A DNA stretch of 64,000 bases from NCBI GenBank assembly GCA_002077045.2, contig KZ111144.1, positions 1,270,857 through 1,334,856 of the forward strand. The letters run 5' to 3'. Origin of the DNA: Rachicladosporium sp. CCFEE 5018 (lineage: Eukaryota > Ascomycota > Dothideomycetes > Cladosporiales > Cladosporiaceae). A program made the position numbers and the translations under genes. This document shows positions 20,131 through 31,727 of this stretch, piece by piece (the first letter of the stretch is position 1; each line of letters opens with the position of its first letter). The notes beneath the pieces were generated by a model. That model searched no databases. It was given only the letters and a program-made list of their open reading frames with translations, and was not told the DNA's origin.

Positions 20131-23100
20131 GATGTATTGCCGCCGCGAGAAGGTGGGATGAAGATTGGCTGGTACGTAAGTCGACGGAGCGGATGGACGA
20201 TTGAACAGTGGAAGCTCGTCGTCAGAAGTCGTGCCAAGAGACGACTTTTGGCATGATTCCGTGACTACATACATCTTATTTCTCTCAGACCAACTACTCA
20301 CAACGTTTAAGATTAATTTGATTGTGGGCGATACGCGAAACGGTGATTCGGACTTTTGGCGTACCTCAACTGACAACTCCAAGCCGTTGCAGCGACGCGA
20401 CATAGCTCGGCTGAATGATGCAGTCGAGCGTTTGACATGTCCATGATGAATGATCTTGACACATCACGGCGGATGAGAGACGTAAGGTGACCTGGCACAG
20501 CGGGAACACAAGGCCCTTCTTTTCAGGCTGATCTCTCGTCGTGCACTTTCCCGGGGAAATAAGAAGGACTCCTCGCGCCTGGCAGCACGAACACAATTAC
20601 TCCTTACTTGAGCAAAGACACTACCCTGCCCTCGAAGCACCACGACTAAGAGCATATCGCAATCGCGATGGCAGACAGAGCCTCCTGGTCTGATCGAGAT
20701 GCTGATACTGTCGCCTCGTGACGTGCGAACGATGGGGTCCGAAAGAGGTCTTGATACTGCTCGAAGCTGCGATGAATCGGCAATTAGATCAAAGCATCGT
20801 CTCTCCCAAGATTGGCGGCCGGAATCGGTAGATGCAGTGGTCTTCCCAACCGCGAATACCACAGTTTCGGCAGGCTGAGATGGTGACCTCACATTTGATC
20901 GGGTGAGAGGACAAGTAGCATGTTTTACATAGTCTTCTAGCAGCAATCGCGCCAGAGTCTTTTTAAAGAGGCGTCGCAGACGTGCAAGCACTACGATTCG
21001 AAGACTGTGGCAGGAGCTCTATCGGCTGAGTCGCTCGAATTGTGTTTGCTGTCGAGGCAACGGAGCATCTAGCTTATCTTGTAGTTCGAGGCGTTGACTC
21101 CCTGACAACACGAGACGGTCTCCGCGCTGATTTGCGGCACTAGAATACTCGATCGCCATTGCTGGTCGACTGGAGACTGCGAAGCTTCTGGCCACTCATC
21201 ACCTCTACACAACCAGTAGGAGTTGCCTGGTAAGTCAACTCTCTCGGCTAGTAGTCGCACCGCATCTGCTTCTCTGGGTGTTCGAACGCGATCTCCTGCT
21301 CGTATATCGTACGCCCGCAACGAGTAGCCGATGGTGCTGTTTTCTCGAGAGGGAGATTACGCAGCATCAAGTCGAGCTGTTGTTATCAACTGTAGTCTTT
21401 TAGTAGCCTAGTGAATGGCGGTCCACGGCCTTGGCCAAGCTGATAGAGGCAGTGCTTCCATCTGAGCTTCAGGAGGTGCGAGATTGTTTCAACAGCCCAA
21501 GAAATGGCGAAGCTGTAGCGCGGACATGAGAGATGCTCCAATCGCGAGTGTGACAGAGCAAGTACACAGATCTCGATGTCAAAGTAAGGGAATGGAGAGT
21601 GTCACTCGTGATCGTCCTGAGATTGTCATCCTGCTAAGGGTCCCTCAATTGGCACCCTGGAAAGATTTCGCGATTGTAATAACGAGGTTGGAGTATCATA
21701 AAGCTTCTTGACTGCGACTTGCACAAGCATTGGGGATCGGCTCCAGGATGAGGTCGTTTATCTATTGAACTACCTCCGCTTCTCCCAGTGTTTCGCACTA
21801 CGGACATGCTGCTTCCAGTCTGATCGCGGCAGTGTAGCAGTATACTACCGTGCTCATGAGAAGCAGGACCGGACAGGTGCATTGGATGAGAATTGCAGCT
21901 CTCTCCTACTGGCGCTCCAGAAGCGAGCGCTGTCATGACTGCGATGCACCAAGCGTAGGAGCAGGCTAATGCTTCTGGAGAAGTGAAGTTATGATATGGC
22001 GTTGGCGCAGTAGTGTCTGAACGAAGGTGACCTCATCAAGGTGATTACATCGTGTGTGAAGGACATGTTTCATGAATGTCCTTACGTGTGCAGCTTCGCT
22101 ACAAATTGACAGCAGGGTGTGAGGTATGTGCTCGAGTCTCTGCTGGTGATATTCAAGATGATGTTGCAATGACCTTGCGCTGCTCCTGCAAAGACTCGAG
22201 ATCTCGCAGATAATGATGTCCTGGCTTGTGCTGCTCTGCGATCAGCTGCGATGGTAGAACCACGTACATGGGTGCCAGGAGAAACATACATGACCCCGGG
22301 CAGGCGTATAACGTGGCAAGTCCTCTCGTGTGTGGAGCGGTAGCCCAGAGTGCCTGCGGCGCAGTGGACAGCATCACTAGAGACTATGTGGATTGAGGGA
22401 GAGAGTAAGCCCTTCCTAAGTTCTGGGAGGTGCACCTGGCGAGTTTGAGACTTGAGGAAGGCCTTGGAGTAAGCACGAAGTGTCGCTGAGCGGCCAATTG
22501 CACTTGCTGTTATAGCGTCCAGCGTCATGCTCGCGATTATGAGGCCCGTCTCGCCTACGAGACTTCCACGTCATCATAGAGGCGGTATGCTCGATGGCAG
22601 CCCTCAATACCATACATAGCAACCACAGCCTGTCACATCACTGGGCGTGCGGTGATGATCGGAGAGCGAGGACAGAATGCTAATCGCTGCACAAACGTGA
22701 AGGTGGAACGCTGAGACAGCCGTGACGATTCCACCCGCAGATCTGCGGTGCGTGCAATCCAGCAGCTTGCTCGAGAGCGCACTTCGATGGGTCACATATT
22801 TCCTCACTTATTAGCAGACAAGCCCCAGGGTCTTCAAGTCGCATTCGTCCTGTCGCACAATTGTCAGGGCATCGAGGACAGCAATCATGGCGTCTCGAGT
22901 GCGTTCAGTGTGGATCATAGAGAGCCTGTGAACACACCACTGAACATGGCAACTGACAAGGCTGTTACCCGCTCACGATATGGGTGGACCTCTCGCTGTT
23001 TCTAGAGAATCCGGGACCGACTCGTAGGGTACGGCTGATGCAGCAAAGAGCGGGAAGAGTCGCGCGAGGGAGAGCAGTCGTGTACTGGCGCTCCGCATCG

Positions 23101-23891
23101 GGCGACTGATGAAAACGATACTTGATAGATCCTTGAGTCGTTCAAGCTACCGGACTTCGTTGTGAGACATATTGGCGATGTTGAGCTGCCACTTTCGCCC
23201 GCATGGCAGCTTGCACTTACTCGTGTAGAAAAGCTCGCCGCACCGGTACTGTGAGTTGTTGAGCAGAAGATAATGGCGATATGAGTCGTTATCGAACATG
23301 CAGTAAGTAAGTATGGATCCAGAACGGATGGACAATCCAGGGTAGGGCCGGAGACTCGAGTCTCGAGGCAAGATCTCGTACGAACCGAGGGGACATTGCT
23401 CGACATCGTGCAGTCATTCGGGTATCACCTTACACTCTCGCGCATCTGTCCATTTTAATCGCAAGACCAAAGGGAGAAGTGCCCAACCGAAAGGGCCTAC
23501 GATAGTGGGCGGTGAACGCCTTCTCTTCCTGATAGCCATGATTGAGTGAAAGATATGGATCGTTACCTAGACGTCGGGTGCGTTCATGCAGATTGATCAA
23601 CTTCTCGGCAAAGACGCCTGGATGCAAACTCTCAGTAATATGCCAACGCCAGTGACTGCATCGCCTAACGAGTGAATAGCTGCATTCGCCGATTCAAGAT
23701 GGCTAGCAGATCGAGGTGGAACATCCTCGCATGACTCAGATCATTCCGGCCTTGGCTGTGCCACAAATCACCCCACGTACGGCCAAAAATGTCGAAAAAG
23801 ATGAGAGAGATTGAAAGCTAAGCTTGTAGTGGTGCACTGCCCTGATGTCACATGTTAGCTGATGTTGCTGACGCTGTGAGAGGGGTAGTAC
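20131..23891. other. gene-poor stretch, no supported gene
   Basis: Nearly 3.8 kb without a recognisable protein. The longest frame is minus 20464-20991 (175 codons, basic N-terminus, several Cys), with no domain and no homology I can name. Base composition looks similar to the rest of the window, with no obvious AT-rich repeat-induced mutation. Confidence 0.35.
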
Positions 23892-23993
23892 GCACTCCAC
23901 TGAGAATCGAACTCAGATTTGCGGATCGCTGGGTACCTTGGGTACCCTCAAATCATATGAGACCGCTGTACTAAACCGTTATACGATAGGGGC
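23892..23993 (-). tRNA. degenerate intron-containing tRNA or tRNA pseudogene (CAT-like anticodon)
   Basis: On the minus strand, D-stem GTAT/GTAC encloses AACGGTTTA, and the T arm CTGAG-TTCGATT-CTCAG is perfect, with an intact B box. GCGG and CCGC form four pairs of the anticodon stem, leaving loop C-T-CAT-A, so the apparent anticodon is CAT with U33 present. About 29 nt are inserted after position 37, containing a perfect hairpin GGGTACC-CAA-GGTACCC. The acceptor is badly paired (GCCCCTA against TGGAGTG, with three mismatches), so this is more likely a decayed gene than an active elongator Met tRNA. Confidence 0.4.
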
Positions 23994-26059
23994 GGTGCTT
24001 GGAGATGCTGGAGGAGCCGTATATGATCAATATGATCGAGGGGGGGCTTGAAGTCCGGCGGAGCGTCGCTCGAGCGATTTGACCCAACAGCGAATTCGGA
24101 CTCCATCGAGCTCTGCGTACATGATCGAAGCAGAGCAGGCGTTTTGATGTGGTAGTGTCGATCCATCTGTGGTCTTGGACCAAGCATCAAGGCCAGTGAC
24201 CGTATATTCGACAGTGCAGTGGAGGAAAGTCTGAAAACGGCTGCGCTAACGAGAGCTGTGCATGCGTCTCGGCAAGTGGATCCGCTTTCTTTGGCACGTT
24301 GAGATCATGGATTGAACGCCGTTCGTTGCAATAAGAGCTCGATGATCTGCTGCTTAGCCTGGGCGATACATGGCCTTTTTCGATGACGACCAGTCTGGCA
24401 ACTGCGGAGATGACGGCAAGCCTCATCGATCGATATAGCCGCGCTAGCAGCATGATCAGAGCTCTGCTCGCGATACTGGTGCCAGCTCGCGGTCTCGGAA
24501 TGGCCAGTACGAGGGTGAGGATCGGTCGTCTGGGTAGCGATCATGGCAATGGCCACAGCTACCGCAACGGGCCCACTGGAAGTATGGCACCTCCATCTCT
24601 ATCGTTCAGCCTGTCGTGAACGACTCAATAGCGTGGCTCCGAGATAAGAGGTTGCCGACATAGCTCCAAGAACACACACAGGGAGATGCCAGGTACGAGC
24701 AGATCCTAAGATCGACTGAACTGGCCTCAATGACCGAAGCAGCCTCAGTTGAGCGATCACTCCTGGGATTATGCAGTAATCGCAACGGTCGACGTAGTAG
24801 CATAGGCACGAGATCCACCTTCTGGAAATGGTCCTGCAAGACCTCGGTCTCCTTAACGTGTCCGCGATCTTGGGCGTCCGCACTTCGATGAGGACTCTCC
24901 AGTATAGCAAGCCCAGTTGCAAAGTCTCTCCGCAAGGCATGAAGTAACGCCAGGTCCACTGGGTGCGAACATCGCGGCACAGTACACGGTGGTACATTTT
25001 GTGGCAGTCCGTCTCGACCTCGTAGTAGCCGCTAGTGCATCTCTTGGGCATGGGCCAGAACGCCGCCCAAGCAAGGGCGGCTTCCTGTGGCGCACGCTGC
25101 GGGAACAATTCGCAGATGTACCAGAGTCGTCTGTCGCAATACATCCAATGCCATGCGAGCCCTGGCTCTGCATATTGAAGGTTGATGTGGAAATGGTCAT
25201 GTTAGGAGGAGCTGAGGTCAGAACATGAACGTCGCCAATGTAGCGAGACAGCAAGAATAATCGAGAGGAAGGACCGCTCATGACTACGACGCGTACTTGC
25301 CACCCCAACATCCTCCCAGCATACATTACCTTCTTTGGACTGTTCGCATCTGGCATCTTGGAAACCTGACTGCTAGCGCGGTGATAGTCGCGCGAATGAA
25401 GAGGGATTAAATGGTTGTGTTGACATGGCTACATAGTAGCCGACGGAAAGCAAGCAATTGATAGCTCAGCATCCCGCGAAACGCCCCGAACGCAAAACAC
25501 CAGGGTATCATCATCGCTCATGATCGTTCCGCCACCTCCCCTCTCTCTGCACCTCTCTGCGGCCGAGCTCTCTTCGCCCCTAGTACTGGACTATAACTGT
25601 GGTGTCACAGGAGCCTGACGCGCTACTAAGGACTTCTCCAACCTGAATACCAGCTCGACTCCGTTCATATCGATCCCCGAAGCAGGAAGGCAAGGGTGGC
25701 GATCGCTATCCGAGAGTCGATCCCAGCGCCCAGACTGTATGCTGGTATCCTGCTCGAAGCGATGAAGGTGTTGCGAAGTACGTCCTGGAGCACTGGAGCA
25801 GGCACTCGTGTTCACATGCTAAGCATTGCGAGGCGAACACACAGTCCATATCTGGGGTGCGTGAGCAGTCCATCGTAGACGCGGTCTCATAGAGCGTTCG
25901 AGGTCCGCAGCGGAAAATTTCGTGGAGACAGTCGCCGAGCATGACACGACATCCGCCACTTGATGGAATCGCGCGAGCAAGCGCGGCGTCGTGAGAGCGA
26001 AGATCCGTGTCGTGTACACAGCGATGGTATCTTTTCTGCCGCCGGTCCTCAGTCCCCGC
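23994..26059. other. gene-poor stretch, no supported gene
   Basis: Minus-strand frames at 24599-25144 (181 codons, rich in Trp, Cys and Arg) and 24853-25356 overlap and lack recognisable domains. Nothing else can be supported. Confidence 0.3.
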
Positions 26060-26344
26060 TCAGCTCCTTACCCCCTCCGCTCTCCCTCTCCCTCCACTCC
26101 CGGCAACCTCTTCATACCCCAGCAGCCCCTCCCCTCTCTTCTCCCCCTGCCTCTCCCTCTCCAAACTCTCGCTCCTCCTGCCCTGCCCACCAGCGCTGTC
26201 GGTCCTCTCCAGCCTCAGCTTCGTCTCCTTCTGCAACTCTTCATACCTGACCTCGGTGTTCCGTCGCTTCAATCGCTTGGCTTCGCGCTTCGACTCGACT
26301 TTCTCGTGCAGGGCGATCACGCCGGCGATGATGAGGGCGGCCAT
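26060..26344 (-). CDS. small single-pass membrane protein with basic/charged tail
   Basis: ATG at 26344 starts a 94-residue protein. A short hydrophobic segment (M-A-A-L-I-I-A-G-V-I-A-L) at the very N-terminus is followed by HEKVESKREAKRLKRRNTEV and a charged helical stretch with Glu/Lys/Arg repeats to about residue 70, then a Gly-rich end. The pattern of an N-terminal anchor plus a basic coiled-coil-like tail is common in small conserved ascomycete proteins of unknown role. An upstream extension in the same frame exists but is low quality; this start places the membrane anchor at residue 2. Confidence 0.6.
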   Translation of the reverse strand: MAALIIAGVIALHEKVESKREAKRLKRRNTEVRYEELQKETKLRLERTDSAGGQGRRSESLERERQGEKRGEGLLGYEEVAGSGGRGRAEGVRS

Positions 26345-27254
26345 GCTGTATGATAGAGGTTTGAAAAAGGTGGAAGGGAAGGGTGCAGAAACACTTTCTC
26401 TAGAACGGTGGCAATGTGCATGCTCGACACGCGAGCGATGTGATGATGTCAAGGAACGCCACAGCTGCGTGGCAATGCGGGGGCGGAAGGCGTGGGGTAG
26501 GGTGTGACAACTATCTTACCACGCTCTGGATAGAGAGCCTGAGGCCTCGAATCGAGCGCCGTGACCGATCTTGTCTCGTGGCAGATCGCTGGGCTGGTCG
26601 AGCCAGGGAGAGCGTCGGCCAAAATCCGAGTCTCACAGTGAGACTTCGCAGAAAATGCAGGACCACCGCATCTGCTACAGCCATGCGGGCCAGACCCAAA
26701 GTGGTCAATGCAAATGCAAGACATCCACGAAGCCAATCTCCACCATACACAGCGGGCGGTCTCACATCACTGTAGTGCAATTTTACTGCAGGTTCGCCGT
26801 CTGCTACTGCCGACTCAACACTGCATTCGAGACTGTGCCTCAAGACGGAGCTTAGGAAAGAGCGTAGCATAGTCCAATAAGCCTATCCTACCCTGTTCTC
26901 TCATCCTGTGTGCATTACAGCAGATATGCAAATGCCTGCCCCGTTCCCCTCCCTAACCATCCAGTCCTTTCACCACCGCCGATACGCCAGACCCAATATG
27001 CAAACGCTGAATAGTGACTTGATGCAAAGTGGCCCATGAACGACAGCTTGACTGACGTCTCCTGCTGTTCTCGGGCCAAGTAAAGAAAGTCGATCTGATG
27101 ATCCTCACAAGCACTCGCTTTCCCCTGTCGACCCAATTCACCGTCCATTGGCACCTATGAACGCCGCTGAGAGGAGAGGGAGGAGTGAAGGTGGATCGAT
27201 GACGCCACGTGGTCTCGTTCGTTCGTGTGTGTAGATGATGTAGATGCGTGTTCA
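26345..27254. other. intergenic; nothing recognised
   Basis: Short overlapping frames only. The segment separates two minus-strand genes and includes the 3' flank of the bud-neck-type gene. Confidence 0.4.
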
Positions 27255-28588
27255 TTAGAAGAAGTGGGTGTGTGGCTTGCTGGCCTCATGGACTTCCATT
27301 TCCTATCAGAAATTAGCAACGTGATCCTCACCATAGAAGCTCAAGAAAGCTTACCATCTTGAAAGTGTTCAGCTCCTCCTTGATCTGCTGAGCCAAGATC
27401 GGGGTCAGGCGATTGCAAGTAGCCACATCTCCCCTGCGATCATACTCCGTGCTGCTCCAAGCATCGTGGAATTGTATGCGTGGCGAGAAGCTGATCGATT
27501 TGGCACTACCATTGGGGGTGTTGGGCATGCTTCGGCTGTATGTGAGCGACCGTGTGAAGTAGTCTGGGTTATTCGTGATCGACCCCGTGCGCACTGATGC
27601 TGCACCAGTCGGCGTTGCTGGTCCTGGCGAAGAGGCTGGACTCTCTATGATGTGTGGGATGTTCTCCGTCGGCCGCAGAACTGGCGAGCCTGACGGCGAC
27701 GATGCGCCTGATCGCTTCAAAATCCCCTTCTTCACCGCAGCCAGCACGTCCGCACGGTCCTTATCGCTGCCCACAACACTGCGCCGAGAGTGCGAGTCAG
27801 ACCCATCCGCTGAGCCTCGCATCGAAGCATTCGCAGCATCGATCGAGTTCCGCTCCAGCTTAGGGAAGCCAGTCACTCCACCAGCCTTCTCAGACGGGTG
27901 CTCATTGACATTCACCTTCTGCCTCTCAGCCTCGACAGTCACCATTGACACCTGCGCAACACTCGGCTGCAACACAGGCGCTGTCTGCACCTGCACAGGT
28001 CCGTCGGCAGCCGGCACGCCAATCACAGACTTGGGTCGGAACAAGCCCTTGATGCTTCTAGCACTCTTCTTGGCTCCNNNNNNNNNNNNNNNNNNNNNNN
28101 NNNNNNNNNNNNNNNNNNNNNNNNNNNNNNNNNNNNNNNNNNNNNNNNNNNNNNNNNNNNNNNNNNNNNNNNNNNNNCCGCGAGCCAATGACTGAATCAT
28201 CTTTCGCAGACGACCCATCAGAGGAGGATGCTGACTCTGAAGTCGATTGCGAGTTATTCTGCCTGTGTACTGCCAGCGCTGCGTGTGAAGCTGGTGCCGA
28301 GCTTAGCCGCGTCTCCTGCCGCAGTTGCGGCGTAGCCTGGAAAGCGTACGGTTGCACCGCCGCCGTAGTCCTGTATGAATTGTTCGACCCGCTGTACATG
28401 CTTCTCGGTGCCGAGCTCGTTCGTGGAGATACCTGACCTGAGGTGGAGAAGGTGTGGGCAGAAGGCGGCCGGGAGTCGAGCATCGTGATCGTGGTGGTGG
28501 GCTGCATGGAAGGCGACAGTACCTCCGCCATGGGATCTGCCGTGGTTGCTGGTTTAGAGAAGGGCGTGGTGGCGATTGACAATATCAA
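27255..28588 (-). CDS. bud-neck-type fungal protein (conserved E-L-N-x-F-K / T-H-F-F C-terminus), interrupted by an assembly gap
   Basis: The long exon runs from about 28588 down to 27355, broken by 100 N at 28078-28177. A 52-nt intron follows, and exon 27302-27255 encodes E-M-E-V-H-E-A-S-K-P-H-T-H-F-F and the stop. Most of the protein is Ser/Pro-rich and disordered. The conserved end contains SISFSPRIQFHDAWSSTEYD, then 'R-L-T-P-I-L-A-Q-Q-I-K-E-E-L-N-T-F-K-M' joined in phase to the last exon. This C-terminus recalls the yeast Afr1/Bni4-like group and is often annotated as bud-neck-involved in filamentous fungi; that assignment is from memory. The segment G-I-L-K-R-S-G just before suggests a PP1-regulator style region but is not proof. 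The first ATG of the frame is used; an internal ATG 19 residues later is equally possible. Confidence 0.7.
28078..28177. other. assembly gap (100 N) inside a gene
   Basis: Exactly 100 N, inside the bud-neck-type gene. Length of missing sequence is unknown, and the reading frame differs across it. Confidence 0.99.
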
Positions 28589-31500
28589 TGATATGGCTCG
28601 GCGGGAAAGGTAAGTATGTTACACTGGGAGTGAGATTGTCAGTGACTGGACTGACGGCAGCCTCATTGGAGGCTCATGGCATGATGCGGCTATGTGAGAC
28701 ATTTGTGATGCGTGGGAGATGTGGTGTTTGATGTTGCAGGTTGTAGGTGAAGGCAGTACTGGCCCCTGAGGTGCGGCTCAGCAGCAGCAAGGCGCCCCTG
28801 TCTGACTGATGACTTTGATGATGTGTTGTTTGACAGTGTAAGAGGTATCGCCCAGCGCCGAGTGATGGCCTTCACGTGTGTGTGTGGAAAAGCAGAGCAT
28901 CTCTTATAGCGTACCTGAATGAGAAGCGGCGGAAGCGTAGTCAAGGTACAGCGGCAGTGAAGCCGTTACCGTATGATCTCACGCCGACATTGGCCACTGA
29001 GATAGGTGGTATGTTGAGCGTTGCCCGTTGGTGATGTGGAGGCGGCAGGAGACAAGGCTGCCCGTCGTTCTGCCCTGGCGAGGTAGGACTGTTTGGTGGA
29101 ATGCTCCTGGACGCGGCGAGGCGAAACCTGGCAATGTACAAGTGACCTCCAAAAACTCCGCTACCCAAAATGACAACAAATACTCGATAAGAAGACTCCG
29201 TGTAGTGAAGAAGGCAAGAATGGATTGTGGTGGCACTCGCAGCAGCACTCACACACCGACACACACAGTCGACAAGGAGTGCACACTCGAGAGGGAGATG
29301 TGAGTGAAAGCGCACCTGCAGCACGCTATAGGGCTTCGGATACCCTAGTCAACCCAACGAATCACGACGCAACTTTGGCTGAACACCCGCAGATCGACAC
29401 GCCTTCGCTCTCAGCTAACGCTTCACCTACATACGCCGCATGGACGGCCAATCTTTGCTAGTGCTGCACTGGAGGAGATGGGCACGGATTGATTGCCTAT
29501 CTGTACATTGCACTGTATATCCTACATATGCTGTGATGATCTTCACCATTGGAAAGCGGAATACATTGCTCGTGAAGGCATGCCCCTCCCCTCACCGAAA
29601 TTCGCAATCCGATGATGCTCGTTGTAGCTAAGGGGTACCTTGCGGAGCATTCCTCCCGCGTGCTCTTTACCTCTGCTGAGACGCGGCTCCAAGAAACGCT
29701 GTCACCACATGTCAGCACGCTCACGTCGCCCTCTCAAGTCCGACGGGCTCCAGCAGTGCCGTGCAACATCCACCGCACGTGCAAAGCGGATTGCTGCAGA
29801 GTGTACAGCGCATGCTCATGACTGCTAAAAGGCGGCTCGTCCGGCCCTTGTATTTATGCAGTTACAAGCATGCAGCGAGACGAGGCGCGGGAGATATGCT
29901 TTTGCAAGCGCCCCGATATGGCGAGTTCGTAACGGCTAGAACTCCCGCTACCGAAATAGCTGGCTCGAGCATTTTTTGGTGTGCATTGCTTACCACGGTG
30001 CAAAGACGGACAAGAGACATCTGATGACACCTCAAATAGAGCTCTTATGATGAGTGAGCATCGCATGCCACGCTGGAGGCTTTTCTTCACTCAGCCCACG
30101 TCGAACGATGAGAAACGTTGCAGCCTCCACCTCCGCCCAAAACCCACCCAACGGGTTCCTCTCCGCGTCTGCTCCACTACTCGACCGCTCAAGCACTGCG
30201 CAGCTGGGCCACAACACTATGCATAAACCCCATCTTCCCGCATCATTCCCACAATCTAGCCATCTCATCTCGACCTACTACGCATGCTGAACGACCCACT
30301 GCTTGTACACAATCTCCGGATAGAATGATGAGAGTCAGCATGGATTCCCTGCATTCAAGCTAATGCCACGACTTGTGGGGAAGGATTGCGTACGCCGAAA
30401 GCCGCTACGCCTAAAGTGTCGACTTGAAACGGCGCCCTCCACGTTCTACGAACTGTGGAGGCCAACCGCCCAACGACCGTCATGCGAAGACCAAACTTTC
30501 CGAGAACTCCGCAAGCTCGTAGCTCGCTCCATGGATTTGCTCGTGAAAGACATGCTCCTTCTTTGCTTGCCTTCTTCGCGATGAAGCTTATGGCCATGCA
30601 GACAGCTGCAAGTCATTGATCTAAAGCCCCGGCTCTCCTCTTCACGCTACTCGCAAAGTGGAAGGAGCTGATCGACGCGTAGCAGGGGTCAAGCTGGTGG
30701 CTTCGCTACTTTGCCTGAAGATGAGTGGCTGCCAGCGTATCGAGATCTAGAGGCAGATCTGCGAGTCAAGTCGTGCCGCATACGCTGGCGACGCAAGATT
30801 CGCTCTGCTCAAACAACTTCGTCCCGTAAGCTGCAGTCCAGACTTCACGCCAATCTCACTTCACGGAATGGCAAGCTCTCACACATTTCTCCCTCTCCTC
30901 CCATCTCCCAGCACCGTGGCACCTTCATTCCCCCGCACGATGCAATATGCACCGAAAGTCAATTCCCATGAAATATCTCTGCGCACATTGCCATTCACGC
31001 TGACAGGCTGAGTTTCTCCGCCCCCCGCCACCCGTAGATTGCAACATCCTTTGCAGCGGCGTCTAGCTCGCGCAGTGCAGATGGAGCTTGCAGATGCGCG
31101 CGTATGTACTGCACCTCGTGGATCCACACTGGGAGCGCGCAAGAGGATAGCGCACTGCAGCTGCACCTTGGATGGCTGGACAGCGGGATAGATGGGACCG
31201 GGACTGATGGAATTTACTACCACGCGGATTGTTGGTTGTTTTGACTGCGTGCCGTTGGTCTATCGCTGATAGAAGTAGAGAGGAGTTCCGGCTAGGGACG
31301 GACTGCTGACTCGGAGAAATCTCTCATGTACCTTCGTAGTATCTTAATGCAACACCCTGCGCACGAGGCGTTCTGGGAATGCTGTGCTATGTTGCACGGC
31401 ATTGCACCTCGTCGGGGCGGCGGATTAGAGCCGACGACTCGGGACTCTTCAGGCTGTAGTCATGGACGAGGACCCATAGCACAGCTCGCACATGGCCGCC

Positions 31501-31727
31501 ATCATGGATTTGTAAGAGCCTTCGGCCGCCAGCTCATCCTCTAGTAGCGATATCAGGAAGGCTGCACGATGCAGCAATACGAGTGCGAAGTTGCGGCGAG
31601 TCTTTTGGCTAGGTCAAAGACCGCATAGTAAGGAACCCCTTCGGTCGACCCCACTTGCAGATTCCACTCCAATGAGATCAGGTCTTGAGAATTCTTCGAG
31701 AAGCGGTATATACCGGCATGCTCGTCT
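28589..31727. other. gene-poor stretch, no supported gene
   Basis: About 3.1 kb with only short frames on both strands. The left 350 bases are the probable promoter and leader of the minus-strand bud-neck-type gene. No repeats or RNA genes were recognised. Confidence 0.35.

Noticed and set aside
20464..20991. 175-codon minus-strand frame
   Set aside because: No domain, no splice support, unusual Cys/Arg-rich composition; kept only as a remark in the gene-poor entry.
24599..25144. 181-codon minus-strand frame rich in Trp and Cys
   Set aside because: Overlaps a second long frame on the same strand; composition atypical and no family recognised.
27575..28195. 206-codon plus-strand frame through the N gap
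   Set aside because: Antisense of the bud-neck-type gene; crosses the placeholder gap.
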